Under the pieces are notes generated by a model. That model was not told where the DNA came from, made no database searches, and worked only from the letters and a program-made list of their open reading frames with translations. Both the position numbers and the translations under genes were made by a program. From assembly GCF_014534655.1 (NCBI RefSeq), contig NZ_JACVVD010000011.1:62001-126000 (forward strand): DNA of 64,000 nt, read 5' to 3'. This document shows, one piece after another, positions 8,439-17,801 of the stretch. Source of the DNA: Paenibacillus sedimenti. GTDB lineage: Bacteria > Bacillota > Bacilli > Paenibacillales > NBRC-103111. The stretch's first letter is position 1. Each line of letters opens with the position of its first letter.

Positions 8439-9725
8439 ATGGGAGGAACCGCAGATAGGGGAAAAAGGAGCATTCTCCGTATTTTAGGCAAACTCGTACA
8501 ATTGCCGAAGGCGTTACTGCACCTGCTGAAATACGAAGCATCATCTATGACAGATTCCGCCCAAAAGACTGATTCGTTGGAGACGATTCCGGTTTCTCCC
8601 GAGACGATTCAGCGGTTAGAGAAGGGGTGGAAACAGCAACTTAAGCTGCAGCATGCTGAATCAGCCGGCACACAGCTCTCCGCAGAGGAGAAGCAGATCG
8701 TGAAACGTCTCAAAGAAGCGACTCACCGTGAGAATCGGAACAACGTGATACGTACGAAGGCATATTGGACTGCATACCGGGAGCATCCTGAGCTTCACTG
8801 GGCGCTGCTCGCCCATATGGTTTCACGTAATGGCGGATGGACGATGACCGATCTGCGCGGGGAACTCCTCCCTCATTTGCTGAGCGATGAACAGGCGGAG
8901 AATATGTTTGCTTTTCTGGAGCGAGCCAATGGCTTGATCTTCCACGATGCTTATCCGCAGTTGCTGTTGTATAGGGAAAGCAAGGAACGGAAGCGCAACT
9001 TATTTCATTTGCTGCCTCATTTCGGTGTATCGGCTTGGATGGAGCCGGTTTGGAACGACTTTTGGACACATCAAGACTCTGCAGCTCTCACAATTTCACT
9101 GATTATCAATGAACAAAATTACATAGAAAAGCGCATTGTCCAAAACAACTGGTATCAACAATCCGTTCTGAGTACCCCTTTATTCAAGACACAGGGATGG
9201 CTTCAGTTAAATCAGGTGGGCTTCCCATTTCTAGCGGATCATGGCGCTTCTGCCCCACCACGCCTTGCCGGACTTATTCTCGAAAATTTTGCCGATCTGG
9301 GAGAACGCATCGAATTCGGGAAAAGCTTATATGCCATCCTTTTCGGCGTGCCTGCCGTACATCAAGGTGTGTTGCGCTTTGCCGAATCAAGTCCTCATAC
9401 CGGATCTCGCGCTGATTACTGGCCGCACTTATTCGCGGCAATACGAAAAGCCCCTCCTGAAACAAGCTATCAGGAGAGGCTGAATGGCTGCGTGTTGAAG
9501 AAAGGGGCAGCACCCTTGTATAGTCCACCGCTGGCACAGGCTTGGCCTGATCGAAGGCTGGAGCCTGCAGAGCCGGAGGATTGGTTTGTCGATGTCCGGA
9601 AGCCGCTTGCTCATATGTGCCCGATTGCGGTTCCTTCCCCTTTTGAGTTGACGAATGAATCCTGCGCAGCGTTAAACATGATCGAGCTTGCCGTTTTGGC
9701 CGAGCAGGCGATTCAGCTTTCTTAA
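8439..9725 (+). CDS. DUF2515 family protein (YppC-like)
   Basis: Protein of 428 aa resembling the B. subtilis YppC family (DUF2515). After a basic leader the core begins near 'RTKAYWTAYREHPELHWALLAHMVSRNGGWTM' (residues about 105-135), the part I recognise best. It contains no predicted transmembrane helix or known catalytic motif. CAGGAGG precedes the ATG. The last bases overlap the stop of the convergent flippase gene by four nucleotides, with no room for an intergenic terminator. Function unknown. Confidence 0.8.
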   Translation: MGGTADRGKRSILRILGKLVQLPKALLHLLKYEASSMTDSAQKTDSLETIPVSPETIQRLEKGWKQQLKLQHAESAGTQLSAEEKQIVKRLKEATHRENRNNVIRTKAYWTAYREHPELHWALLAHMVSRNGGWTMTDLRGELLPHLLSDEQAENMFAFLERANGLIFHDAYPQLLLYRESKERKRNLFHLLPHFGVSAWMEPVWNDFWTHQDSAALTISLIINEQNYIEKRIVQNNWYQQSVLSTPLFKTQGWLQLNQVGFPFLADHGASAPPRLAGLILENFADLGERIEFGKSLYAILFGVPAVHQGVLRFAESSPHTGSRADYWPHLFAAIRKAPPETSYQERLNGCVLKKGAAPLYSPPLAQAWPDRRLEPAEPEDWFVDVRKPLAHMCPIAVPSPFELTNESCAALNMIELAVLAEQAIQLS

Positions 9726-11410
9726 GCGCGCTTGGTCAGCCGCACGGCCTTGGCGATGATTTTTTGCAGCGGCGCGGGAAAGTTCTTGACGTCGTCCTTG
9801 GTCACGACGCGAGTCGCCATCAACATGATCGGATACAAAGCCGCTGTAAAGCAGCAAACGAGGATGGCATTGATGCCTTCGTTCAGACGGTACAGCTGAA
9901 AGGGCTGCACATAATTGTGAGTCAGCCATTCTGCCGTTAAACCAAGGATAGCTATAACCGCTACCGATAACAGAAGGCCGGTAAAGCGGCGTCCAAGTAT
10001 GGTGAAATCCACTTCTTGACGCAAAGAGCGTATGTTCAACCATGACATGGCGATGAAGCACAGTCCAGTGGAAACGATAATGCCGTAAATACCAAACCAT
10101 TGCGCCAGCAGGAAGCTTCCTGCCAGCTTCACTGTAACGCCTACGACCACATGAACCATCAACGGTTTCATCCGCCCCATACCCATGAGTACGGCTCCGG
10201 AAGTCTGCATGACGATTTGGAACATCGCGCTTAACGTAAGCAGTGAAATCATATGAGGGCCATGACTCATCCCATAGGCCGTATCTTCATGACCAAAGAG
10301 GAAAAAATCCAGCGGGCGGGCTGCAATGCTGATGACGAGTACGGCCGGAAGACCGGATAAAATGGCCAGCTGCAGCACCCGGGTGGTCTGATGTCCGACT
10401 TGCGTCATATCTTTACGGGAGTAAGCTCCCGATATGATCGGGACGACGGATTGGCTGAGCGCAATGGCAAGAATGATCGGAATGCCTGCCAAAGACTGGG
10501 CTCGTCCCCCCATAATACCGACCAGCCCCAACGCTTCGTTCCTGCCGATCGTACCCTCCAGAAGGGGAATAATGATCGAGGTATCGATCGCATAAACAAG
10601 CGTTACGGTTACCGAAAAAATAACGATCGGTATCGAAAGCTTAAGAAGGCTACGATAAATTTCCTTGTAGCTTATTAGCTTCGGCGTCGAATCGCCAGCT
10701 GTTGCGGTCGCCAGATGATCTTGGGCCGCTTGCGAGACGCCCCGCTGGACCGGCCTTGCATCGCTGCGCTTCAGCTTTATCGCATAATACAGCATGACCG
10801 CGAGCGCCGCCACTCCGCCCATTACGCCGCCAAAAGACGCTCCAGCGACTCCCCAGCCCAAACTGAGGTCAAGCAAGAAGTAGGCCAATGCGATGGATGT
10901 CACGAGCCTGAATATTTGTTCCACGACTTGCGAAACGCCGTTAGGCATCATATTCCGTCTGCCTTGAAAATACCCCCGCATGATGGCAATCAGGGGGAAC
11001 ATCAGCATGGCCGGTGCAATAGCTCTAGTTGCCATTGTTGCATCCGGACCGCCAAGCGAAATCGTTTCCGCATATAACGGAGCAAATGCATAAAGCAGGA
11101 CCGTCATGCCGACTCCGGCCACAACGGCAAACCAAATCGCGGCGCGATAAATGCGTTCTGCTTCCGCTTGCCGGCCGATGGCGTATTTTTCAGAAACCAT
11201 TTTACTTAAAGCGCTTGGAATACCGGCCGTTGCGACCACCAGCAGAATTGAATATAAGTTAAAAGCAATCGAATAACTGCCCATTCCTTCCTCGTGAAGC
11301 AGATGGACCAGCGGAATTCGCTGGAAAACGCCGAGAAACCGCGCTAGAAGCGCGGCCACGGTGAGAATGAGCGTCCCTTTTACTAGAGAATCTTTCGTTT
11401 CTTTCGTCAA
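9722..11410 (-). CDS. Polysaccharide/lipid II flippase family protein (YtgP/MurJ-type)
   Basis: Integral membrane protein of 562 aa with about 14 helices, of the MOP superfamily PST/MVF group. The N-terminus (KGTLILTVAALLARFLGVFQRIPLV, then GMGSYSIAFNLYSILLVVATAGIPSALSKMVSE) matches the YtgP/SpoVB/MurJ subgroup that moves lipid-linked glycans such as lipid II across the membrane. A TTG start at 11410 has AGAAGGA upstream; no nearby ATG fits better. Which paralogue it is (housekeeping MurJ or sporulation SpoVB) cannot be fixed from context; the sequence reads more like YtgP. Confidence 0.85.
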   Translation of the reverse strand: MTKETKDSLVKGTLILTVAALLARFLGVFQRIPLVHLLHEEGMGSYSIAFNLYSILLVVATAGIPSALSKMVSEKYAIGRQAEAERIYRAAIWFAVVAGVGMTVLLYAFAPLYAETISLGGPDATMATRAIAPAMLMFPLIAIMRGYFQGRRNMMPNGVSQVVEQIFRLVTSIALAYFLLDLSLGWGVAGASFGGVMGGVAALAVMLYYAIKLKRSDARPVQRGVSQAAQDHLATATAGDSTPKLISYKEIYRSLLKLSIPIVIFSVTVTLVYAIDTSIIIPLLEGTIGRNEALGLVGIMGGRAQSLAGIPIILAIALSQSVVPIISGAYSRKDMTQVGHQTTRVLQLAILSGLPAVLVISIAARPLDFFLFGHEDTAYGMSHGPHMISLLTLSAMFQIVMQTSGAVLMGMGRMKPLMVHVVVGVTVKLAGSFLLAQWFGIYGIIVSTGLCFIAMSWLNIRSLRQEVDFTILGRRFTGLLLSVAVIAILGLTAEWLTHNYVQPFQLYRLNEGINAILVCCFTAALYPIMLMATRVVTKDDVKNFPAPLQKIIAKAVRLTKRA

Positions 11411-11429
11411 CGTCCGTTCCTTCTCTCTC

Positions 11430-12152
11430 TTATTTCGCTTTAATCTCTTCTAACGGCTTGTGATTGCCGTAATAATGGCGTTCGCCATGAACAGGGGCGG
11501 CCCATTTGATCCCGTTAGAAATGACTTTGAGCACATTTTCGTTGTAGTAGGTTGGATGTGTTTCATGCCCAGGGCGGAAATAGAACACTTTGCCGTTGCC
11601 GCGATGATACGTTACGCCGCTGCGGAATACTTCCCCGCCTTCAAACCAGGAGATGAAAATCAGTTCATCCGGCGCCGGAATGTCAAAATGCTCCCCGTAC
11701 ATCTCTTCATGCTCCAGCTCAAAGTACTGGCCCAAGCCTTCCGCAATCGGATGCGCAGGATCAACAACCCAGATGCGCTCCTTTTCATTCGCTTCTCTCC
11801 ATTTCAGGTCGCAGGAGGTGCCCATCAATTTCTTGAAAATTTTGGAGAAATGGCCGGAATGAAGCACAATCAGCCCCATGCCTTGCCACACTCTTTGCTG
11901 TACGCGGTCTACGATCTCATCCGCGACCTTATCATGGCCGATATGTCCCCACCAAATCAGCACATCGGTTTGATCAAGTACCTCTTGTGTCAGACCGTGC
12001 TCCGGCTGATCGAGGGTTGCAGTGCGCACCTCGAAATCAGACCCGGCAATACCCTCGGCGATCGCTTGATGAATCCCTTTGGGATAAATGTTTTGAACTT
12101 CTTTGTGCGTCTGTTCGTGCAAATTTTCGTTCCATACCGTAACACGGATCAT
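11430..12152 (-). CDS. ThuA domain protein
   Basis: Protein of 240 aa with the glutamine-amidotransferase-like fold of the ThuA (trehalose utilisation) family. It begins MIRVTVWNENLHEQ and includes DVLIWWGHIGHDKV, GLIVLHSGHFSK, and the C-terminal GNGKVFYFRPGHETHPTYY, typical of ThuA members from Bacilli. AAGGAGGTG lies upstream of the ATG at 12152; a longer version would overlap the DUF456 gene. ThuA proteins take part in disaccharide use in rhizobia, but the substrate here is unknown. It follows the DUF456 gene by about 30 bp. Confidence 0.85.
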   Translation of the reverse strand: MIRVTVWNENLHEQTHKEVQNIYPKGIHQAIAEGIAGSDFEVRTATLDQPEHGLTQEVLDQTDVLIWWGHIGHDKVADEIVDRVQQRVWQGMGLIVLHSGHFSKIFKKLMGTSCDLKWREANEKERIWVVDPAHPIAEGLGQYFELEHEEMYGEHFDIPAPDELIFISWFEGGEVFRSGVTYHRGNGKVFYFRPGHETHPTYYNENVLKVISNGIKWAAPVHGERHYYGNHKPLEEIKAK

Positions 12153-12181
12153 AGCGGAGCACCTCCTTAAGTTTTTCAAAT

Positions 12182-12661
12182 TTAAAATACCCAAATGAAG
12201 AAAATAGCGATCATGATCAGCTGCAGCACGATTTTGACGACGGTGCTGGCAAAAAATCCGAGCACAGAACCGAGCCCGACGCTGAACGCCTTTTTGAACT
12301 CGGTCCCGATAATCAGCTCGCCAATAACCGCGCCTAAGAACGGCCCGATAATCAAACCGAATACCGGGATTATAAAAGGACCGAGAATTAACCCGATCGT
12401 GCTTCCGATCACTGAAGCTCTGTTGCCTCCGAATTTTTTGACCCCGAGGGCGCTAACCGCATAATCGGCCACGATAACGATCAGCACGATTAACGATTGA
12501 ATCAGCCAAAACCAGACGCCAAACGGTTCAAAGCTGATCATCCACCCATAGAGGAAAAACGCTCCGTAAATCGCGAGCACACCGGGCAGCACCGGATAAA
12601 CGGCGCCAACCATGCCCACTACAAATAATAGGATAACCAAAATCCAGCCCAACACATCCAT
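12182..12661 (-). CDS. DUF456 family membrane protein
   Basis: Protein of 159 aa, almost entirely hydrophobic, with four to five membrane segments. The Gly-rich central part (GGNRASVIGSTIGLILGPFIIPVFGLIIGPFLGAVIGELI) is the glycine-zipper-like hallmark of DUF456. The ATG at 12661 has GGAGGGAG upstream. It is followed by thuA with the same orientation. No function is known to me. Confidence 0.85.
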   Translation of the reverse strand: MDVLGWILVILLFVVGMVGAVYPVLPGVLAIYGAFFLYGWMISFEPFGVWFWLIQSLIVLIVIVADYAVSALGVKKFGGNRASVIGSTIGLILGPFIIPVFGLIIGPFLGAVIGELIIGTEFKKAFSVGLGSVLGFFASTVVKIVLQLIMIAIFFIWVF

Positions 12662-12697
12662 GTTGTGGCAGCTCCCTCCATTGAACGGATATGGATA

Positions 12698-13459
12698 CTA
12701 CGGTTTTAACATATATTCATGAATGACTTTGGCAACCCCATGTTCCTCATTGGTGACCGTTGTGATATCTGCGATCCGTTTCACTTCCTCTTGCGCATTG
12801 CCCATGGCAACGCCAAGCCCGGCGGCCCGAATCATCGTGATGTCATTTTCGCTGTCGCCCATCGCAATCACTTCGGACATAGAAATGCCCAGAAGCTTGC
12901 ATACCGCTTCTATGCCGCTCGCCTTGCTGATTCCGCTCGGATTCAGCTCAATATTGCACGGGTGGGAATTCGTAATTTCAAGGGTGCCCCAGCTTTCCAC
13001 CGTTTCCCGAATTTGCTTCAGCTTCTCGAGATTTTCGGTGTAGTAGCCGAATTTCAACCAATGTTTGGCGTCGATATCCATCGACTCGCTCTCGCGGTTG
13101 AAAACTCCTTCCACCGCATAAGCCCACCACCAGACGTCGTACTTTTGCGCGATGGCGTGAAGGCTGCGCACCGTATCCGCAGCAAGCAGCTGCCGGCTGA
13201 GCAGCTTGCCGGGCGCTTCCCATACCTCGCCGCCATTCACCGCAACGATCGGCGTTGTAAGCCCGAGCTCGTTCACATAAGGCATGGCGCTTTGTACGCC
13301 GCGTCCCGTCGACATGATCACGGTTTTACCCGCTTCCATTGCGGCGGCGATCGCTTCGCGATTCTCGGCCGAAATGACCTTATCCTCCGTGAGCAATGTC
13401 CCATCCATGTCCAGCGCAATCAATTTGTACGTGTTCGTGTTCGAACCCACAGACTTCAT
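12698..13459 (-). CDS. Cof-type HAD-IIB family phosphatase
   Basis: HAD superfamily hydrolase of 253 aa. Motif I is LIALDMDGTLL near residues 13-23, motif II is VIMSTGRG near 50, and motifs III/IV are NPSGISKASGI plus MGDSENDITMI near 200. The large C2B cap between motifs II and III and the pattern 'GDSxND' place it in the Cof/YbiV-like IIB group, which dephosphorylates sugar phosphates and cofactors such as FMN or PLP. AGGGA precedes the ATG. Substrate not predictable. Confidence 0.9.
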   Translation of the reverse strand: MKSVGSNTNTYKLIALDMDGTLLTEDKVISAENREAIAAAMEAGKTVIMSTGRGVQSAMPYVNELGLTTPIVAVNGGEVWEAPGKLLSRQLLAADTVRSLHAIAQKYDVWWWAYAVEGVFNRESESMDIDAKHWLKFGYYTENLEKLKQIRETVESWGTLEITNSHPCNIELNPSGISKASGIEAVCKLLGISMSEVIAMGDSENDITMIRAAGLGVAMGNAQEEVKRIADITTVTNEEHGVAKVIHEYMLKP

Positions 13460-13499
13460 CCCCTGTCCCTGATCTTAGTAAAGCTTGCACAAGCCCTTA

Positions 13500-15374
13500 C
13501 TAGTAAGCCGCCAGTACCTTCTTAGGTAATTCTTCCATATATGTCATATGCCATAGGGCAAAAATATAGATCGTCCAGATTCGGCGCGCGTAATCGCCCT
13601 GGCCGCTGCGATGCTTCTGCAGCATGCGCTCGACAGCCGCGGTATTAATATAATCTTCAATGCCGCTCGATTTAATCTGCTCGAGCAGGATGTCGCCCAT
13701 CGGGCCGTGCACCCATTCGCGCAGCGGTACCGGGAAGCCAAGCTTCGGACGGTTCAAAATGAAGTCCGGGATGATCCCTTCCATCGCTTTACGGAAGATG
13801 TACTTCGTCGTGCCGTTCGCAATACGGTACTTCGCCGGAATGCGGCGCGCGACTTCGTACAGCTCCTTGTCGAGGAAAGGCACGCGAAGCTCAAGAGAGT
13901 GCGCCATCGTCATTTTGTCGGCTTTCATCAGAATGTCGCCAGGCATCCAGAGGTTCATGTCGATATACTGCATCCGGCTGACCGGGTCGAGATGCCTTGT
14001 TTTCGCGTAGTAATCACCTGCGATTTGCAGCGGGTTTTTATACGCGCGCAGCATCTCGCTGTCGAGGCGCAGCACTTCCGCCTTCATATCTTCGGTGAAG
14101 ATTTTGGCGTTGCCGATGAAGCGCTCCTCCAGCGGCGTCGTGCCGCGCAGAAGGTAGTTACGCCCGGACACGCCGCTAGGCAGCATCCGTGCGAAGCGGT
14201 TCAGCATCCGCTTCACCGAATGCGGCAGCCGCTCAATCGGGCTGAGCGACAGCGGCTCGCGGTAAATACGGTAGCCGCCGAACAGCTCGTCCGCGCCTTC
14301 GCCGGACAGTACCACCGTCACGTGCTCGCGCGCAAGCTGCGCCACGTGATAGAGAGCAATGGCCGATGGATCGGCGACAGGCTCGTCCTGGTGCCAGATC
14401 GCATTCGGCAGCGTGTTAAAGAAGTCATCGCGGGTGATGATTTTATCGTAATGCTCAGTGCCCAGCGCGGCCGCCGTTTGGGCAGCGATCGGCGTTTCGT
14501 TGTTGGGCCCTTCGAAGCCGACCGAGAACGTCCGGATCGGCTCAATGTTTCGCATATGCGTCGCAATCGCGGTGGAGTCGATGCCGCTGGACAAGAAGCA
14601 TCCGCGCTCCACATCGCTCACCATGTGATGCTTCACGGAATCTTTTAACGTTTCACGAATTTGCTCCACGTACTCGTCAAACGGGCGGTCTTCCGGCTCA
14701 AACATCGGATCCCAATACTTATGTATGGACATTTCACCGTCAAAAGTCACCTTTACATAGTGGGCAGGCGGCAGCTTTTGAATGCCGTGAAACATCGTAT
14801 TCGGCTCCGGCACATATTGAAACGTCAAATAATTGAGCAGGCTGTCCGTGTGAATCAACCGGTTCATGCCGTCAGCAGCGAGCAGGCTCTTAATCTCCGA
14901 ACCAAACAGGAATTGCCGGTCAGTGACATGATAATAGAACGGCTTAATGCCGAAATGGTCTCTCGCTCCGAACAGCTGCTTCTTCTTTTTGTCCCAAATG
15001 ACGAAGCCGAACATGCCCCGCAAATGTTTGACGCATTCCTCTCCATACTCCTCATAGAGGTGAACGATGACCTCTGTATCGCTATGCGTACGGAATTGAT
15101 GCCCGCGTTCCTGCAGCATTCCGCGCAGTGATTTATAATTATAAATTTCCCCGTTAAAAATGATCCAAACGGAATCGTCTTCGTTCGTCAAAGGCTGATG
15201 CCCTTCTTGGATGTCGATAATCGACAACCTGCGAAAGCCGAGTCCAATCCGATTATCTGTCCAAAAACCGGAATCGTTCGGTCCCCGGTGAACAATGACA
15301 TCCGTCATTTGTTCCAACATCGCAACTGTCGGTTCTCTATCTTCAAAATACATCACACCTGCAATACCACACAT
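13500..15374 (-). CDS. asnB: Asparagine synthase (glutamine-hydrolysing)
   Basis: Makes asparagine from aspartate, ATP and glutamine. In 624 aa it has an N-terminal class II glutaminase domain (Cys2 nucleophile after Met removal: MCGIAGV; NGEIYNY near 74-80) and a C-terminal synthetase domain with the PP-loop SSGIDST near 263-269 and SGEGADELFGGY. GGAGGAG precedes the ATG. Length and sequence fit the Bacillus AsnB/AsnO family, which also contains members acting on peptidoglycan intermediates or in sporulation; the plain biosynthetic role is most likely. The upstream 345 bp hold a promoter with direct repeats and a 20-codon ORF. Only a weak hairpin follows the stop. Confidence 0.93.
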   Translation of the reverse strand: MCGIAGVMYFEDREPTVAMLEQMTDVIVHRGPNDSGFWTDNRIGLGFRRLSIIDIQEGHQPLTNEDDSVWIIFNGEIYNYKSLRGMLQERGHQFRTHSDTEVIVHLYEEYGEECVKHLRGMFGFVIWDKKKKQLFGARDHFGIKPFYYHVTDRQFLFGSEIKSLLAADGMNRLIHTDSLLNYLTFQYVPEPNTMFHGIQKLPPAHYVKVTFDGEMSIHKYWDPMFEPEDRPFDEYVEQIRETLKDSVKHHMVSDVERGCFLSSGIDSTAIATHMRNIEPIRTFSVGFEGPNNETPIAAQTAAALGTEHYDKIITRDDFFNTLPNAIWHQDEPVADPSAIALYHVAQLAREHVTVVLSGEGADELFGGYRIYREPLSLSPIERLPHSVKRMLNRFARMLPSGVSGRNYLLRGTTPLEERFIGNAKIFTEDMKAEVLRLDSEMLRAYKNPLQIAGDYYAKTRHLDPVSRMQYIDMNLWMPGDILMKADKMTMAHSLELRVPFLDKELYEVARRIPAKYRIANGTTKYIFRKAMEGIIPDFILNRPKLGFPVPLREWVHGPMGDILLEQIKSSGIEDYINTAAVERMLQKHRSGQGDYARRIWTIYIFALWHMTYMEELPKKVLAAY

Positions 15375-15419
15375 GGTGAAAATTCACTCCTCCGCACCAT
15401 CATCAATCGATCAGCTCTA

Positions 15420-15458
15420 CTGTCGATACATTAGTATACCATACCAGCTGTCGATACA
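15420..15458 (-). promoter_or_regulatory. asnB promoter with two direct repeats of TGTATCGACAG
   Basis: On the minus strand, upstream of asnB, TGTATCGACAG occurs twice (plus-strand 15448-15458 and 15420-15430), 28 bp apart. Between the copies lies TGGTATGGTATACT, whose TATACT fits a sigma-A -10 element with an extended TG. The repeats thus flank the likely -10 and could be operator half-sites. No known regulator site is recognised. Confidence 0.5.
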
Positions 15459-15490
15459 GGAAATGCATGAATGCGCGGGATCGCCCGATT

Positions 15491-15553
15491 TCATAAGAAT
15501 ATGAAAGTAATGATGAGTCGTTTCAACGAGGCGGATAGCCGACTTTTTTTCAT
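15491..15553 (-). CDS. Possible 20-aa basic peptide
   Basis: Short reading frame MKKSRLSASLKRLIITFIFL followed by TGA, upstream of asnB on the same strand. It has a convincing ribosome site (AAAGGTGGTGGG, then ATC, ATG). The peptide is basic at its N-terminus with a hydrophobic end, like leader or small sporulation peptides of bacilli, but I recognise no family. It occupies the 345-bp stretch between the PBP gene and asnB, which otherwise holds only a terminator and the asnB promoter. Real status depends on conservation. Confidence 0.35.
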   Translation of the reverse strand: MKKSRLSASLKRLIITFIFL

Positions 15554-15682
15554 GATCCCACCACCTTTCCCTTGCGCACAAAAGTTGACTTCACGCAACA
15601 TTTAGTGCAGGGAAAATTCATTCCCTTCCTTCAGCATATGCCTGACCGGGGTGAATGGTGCAATTTTATATGGCACCACGTG

Positions 15683-15712
15683 AAAAAGGAGCATGCCGCA
15701 GCATGCTCCTTC
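15683..15712 (-). terminator. Terminator of the penicillin-binding protein gene
   Basis: Minus-strand stem AGGAGCATGC-TGCG-GCATGCTCCT followed by TTTT, 8 bp after the stop codon. Ten perfect pairs. Confidence 0.82.
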
Positions 15713-15719
15713 CTCATAT

Positions 15720-17783
15720 TTACCACGGCCTTTTGCCGCCGCCTAGCTTCGTTAAGATACCGTCATTGGCGGCATCGTAAGCTTGGAAGATCTTCGCTGC
15801 GATCGGAGAAGCGCCATAGCGGCCAAAACCACCCTCTGGTACCACAACCGCAACGGCTAGCTTCGGATTCTCAACCGGAGCAAAAGCAATGAACACGGCA
15901 TTATCGATCGTTCCTCCCGCTACGGCTTGCGTGGATGTACCTGTTTTTCGCGCAACGTTGTAAGGAAGCTCCTCTATGCCTTCCGCACCGCTCTTCATCC
16001 CGTGGATGATCGTGTTCCAATCGTTCTTGGAAAAAAGTTTCGTGGAATCCTCGATGACTTCAGGTTCCACCTTTTTCACAAGTTCCCCTTCATAGCTTCT
16101 GATTTCATCGACGAACAACGGTTTCATTCTCTTACCGCGACTGGCAAGCGTCGCTGCGTATTGAGCAAGCTGAAGCGTCGTCGTTTTTTCGTTCTGCCCC
16201 CACGAAGCATAGACCATCGCAGATTGGTAACTGTCTTTCTCGGCGTTTTTGATAAAATCGTTTGATCCCGCGATTTCACCCGGCAGTCCACTTCCGGTTT
16301 TGACCCCAAGACCGAACTTAGCCAAATATTCGGCCCATTTTTGGGTCACATTCTTATTCTCGCCGCCATATTTCGCATAGAAAGGAATGCCGACTTTGGC
16401 CGACATGTACGTGTTGGATGAATGTTCAATTGCTGTTGAAGCATTCAACGCACCGTACGCGTGACCGTCGGAGTTACGGATCGTACTTGCTGCAGTTGTC
16501 TTACCGAATGTAAAAGAGCCCGAATCATAGTAAGTTTCATACGGCGTGAACAACTTCTCCGTCAGACCGATCAGCACCGATAACGGTTTGATCGTCGATC
16601 CCATGAATACAATGGAAGAAGGATGCTTCGGACGCTCTTTATCCGTATATTTCGGATAGGCCGTTGTGATCGATCCGTTGTAAATATACGAGCCGATCTG
16701 GTCCAACGTGGCCTGCGAAATACCGCCGGTCCAATCATTGGAATTGTAATCCGGGTAATTCGCCATCGCCACTACTCTACCGGTATCCACTTCCATTGCG
16801 ACAGCATAACCGGCCTGCGCATTAGCCCCATGCTTGAGGTACATATCGTTCCTGGCTTGAGGACTGTGCAGGAAAGCAAGCTGATCCGCGATTGCTTTCT
16901 CCGCTGTTTTCTGGATATCTTTATTTATTGTGAGATACAGATTATTCCCTTTAATCGGGGCTGTCACCGTAGCTCTCCCGATGATTTTCATCGCGGCGTT
17001 GACCGGATAATCTTTGGAGCCGTTTTTCCCCCGCAATTCATCTTGATACATCCGCTCAATGCCGTCAAAGCCGACATTTTCCGAATCCAGATATTCCTTA
17101 CTGTTCGGATTATCTTTGTAAATGTCTTTGGCTTTCTCGGTCGAATAAGATTTGAGATATCCGATTAGCTGAGGAGCAATCGTCGTCTTGTTGTCGTTAT
17201 CGTCCATTTCATAGGTCCGAATGCTCTCCTCATTCACTTCCAGCCACTTGAATTCATCGCGATGCTCCAATAATACCGCAATTTCATCCTTGGATAAGTC
17301 CGCTTTAATGCGCCGAGGAATCCAGTTGTAGCTCGGATCTTTGACTTTATTTTTATTAATGTCATAGCCCAAATCCATGGAAAGGACGATTTCTTCCGGC
17401 GTCAGCTTTTTGCCATCCTCTTTCCCATGTTTCTCGAATACCTCCGCTAACTTATGAGCAAGGCTGATGACTTCATCTTTATTTTGCTGTCCCGGCTCGA
17501 TCCGGAAAAATAACGATTGAACAGGAATCGTATAGGCAAGCGGCGATTTCGAAGAATCATAAATATTGCCGCGAATCGGAGCAATTTTCGTAATTCTGTT
17601 CGTATTCGTATTCTCAGCCGCTTTCAAATCCTTGGCTTGAACGAATTGAAGAATCGCCAGCCGAACAATCAAAACGGAAAAGAGCAAAAATGTAATAAAG
17701 AAAAATGCATTGATCCGGAACGAAAAATGACGCTTTTTGATCATTTCATTTTTCTTCGAATCATCCATAATGGCTGACTTCAT
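15720..17783 (-). CDS. Class B penicillin-binding protein (transpeptidase)
   Basis: Peptidoglycan transpeptidase of 687 aa. A single N-terminal membrane anchor (INAFFFITFLLFSVLIVRLAIL, about residues 24-46) is followed by a dimerisation domain beginning RGNIYDSS and a transpeptidase domain. The penicillin-binding motifs are STIK (about 400), SSN (about 457) and KTGT (about 614). The architecture is that of PBP2/PbpA/PbpH-type enzymes acting in elongation or sporulation. Start chosen at the ATG at 17783, with GAAAGGA upstream. The HAD hydrolase gene ends 18 bp before it, so the two may share a transcript. No SEDS (RodA-like) partner is nearby. Confidence 0.92.
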   Translation of the reverse strand: MKSAIMDDSKKNEMIKKRHFSFRINAFFFITFLLFSVLIVRLAILQFVQAKDLKAAENTNTNRITKIAPIRGNIYDSSKSPLAYTIPVQSLFFRIEPGQQNKDEVISLAHKLAEVFEKHGKEDGKKLTPEEIVLSMDLGYDINKNKVKDPSYNWIPRRIKADLSKDEIAVLLEHRDEFKWLEVNEESIRTYEMDDNDNKTTIAPQLIGYLKSYSTEKAKDIYKDNPNSKEYLDSENVGFDGIERMYQDELRGKNGSKDYPVNAAMKIIGRATVTAPIKGNNLYLTINKDIQKTAEKAIADQLAFLHSPQARNDMYLKHGANAQAGYAVAMEVDTGRVVAMANYPDYNSNDWTGGISQATLDQIGSYIYNGSITTAYPKYTDKERPKHPSSIVFMGSTIKPLSVLIGLTEKLFTPYETYYDSGSFTFGKTTAASTIRNSDGHAYGALNASTAIEHSSNTYMSAKVGIPFYAKYGGENKNVTQKWAEYLAKFGLGVKTGSGLPGEIAGSNDFIKNAEKDSYQSAMVYASWGQNEKTTTLQLAQYAATLASRGKRMKPLFVDEIRSYEGELVKKVEPEVIEDSTKLFSKNDWNTIIHGMKSGAEGIEELPYNVARKTGTSTQAVAGGTIDNAVFIAFAPVENPKLAVAVVVPEGGFGRYGASPIAAKIFQAYDAANDGILTKLGGGKRPW

Positions 17784-17801
17784 CGATTCTCAAATCCTTT
17801 C

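Noticed and set aside
13611..14648. Long plus-strand ORF (345 codons) opposite asnB
   Set aside because: Runs antisense through a well-defined asparagine synthase gene; composition is rich in Arg/His/Val as typical for shadow frames, with no ribosome site.
15420..15458. Direct repeats upstream of asnB as a minimal CRISPR array
   Set aside because: Only two 11-bp copies with a 17-bp gap holding the -10 element, and no cas genes nearby.
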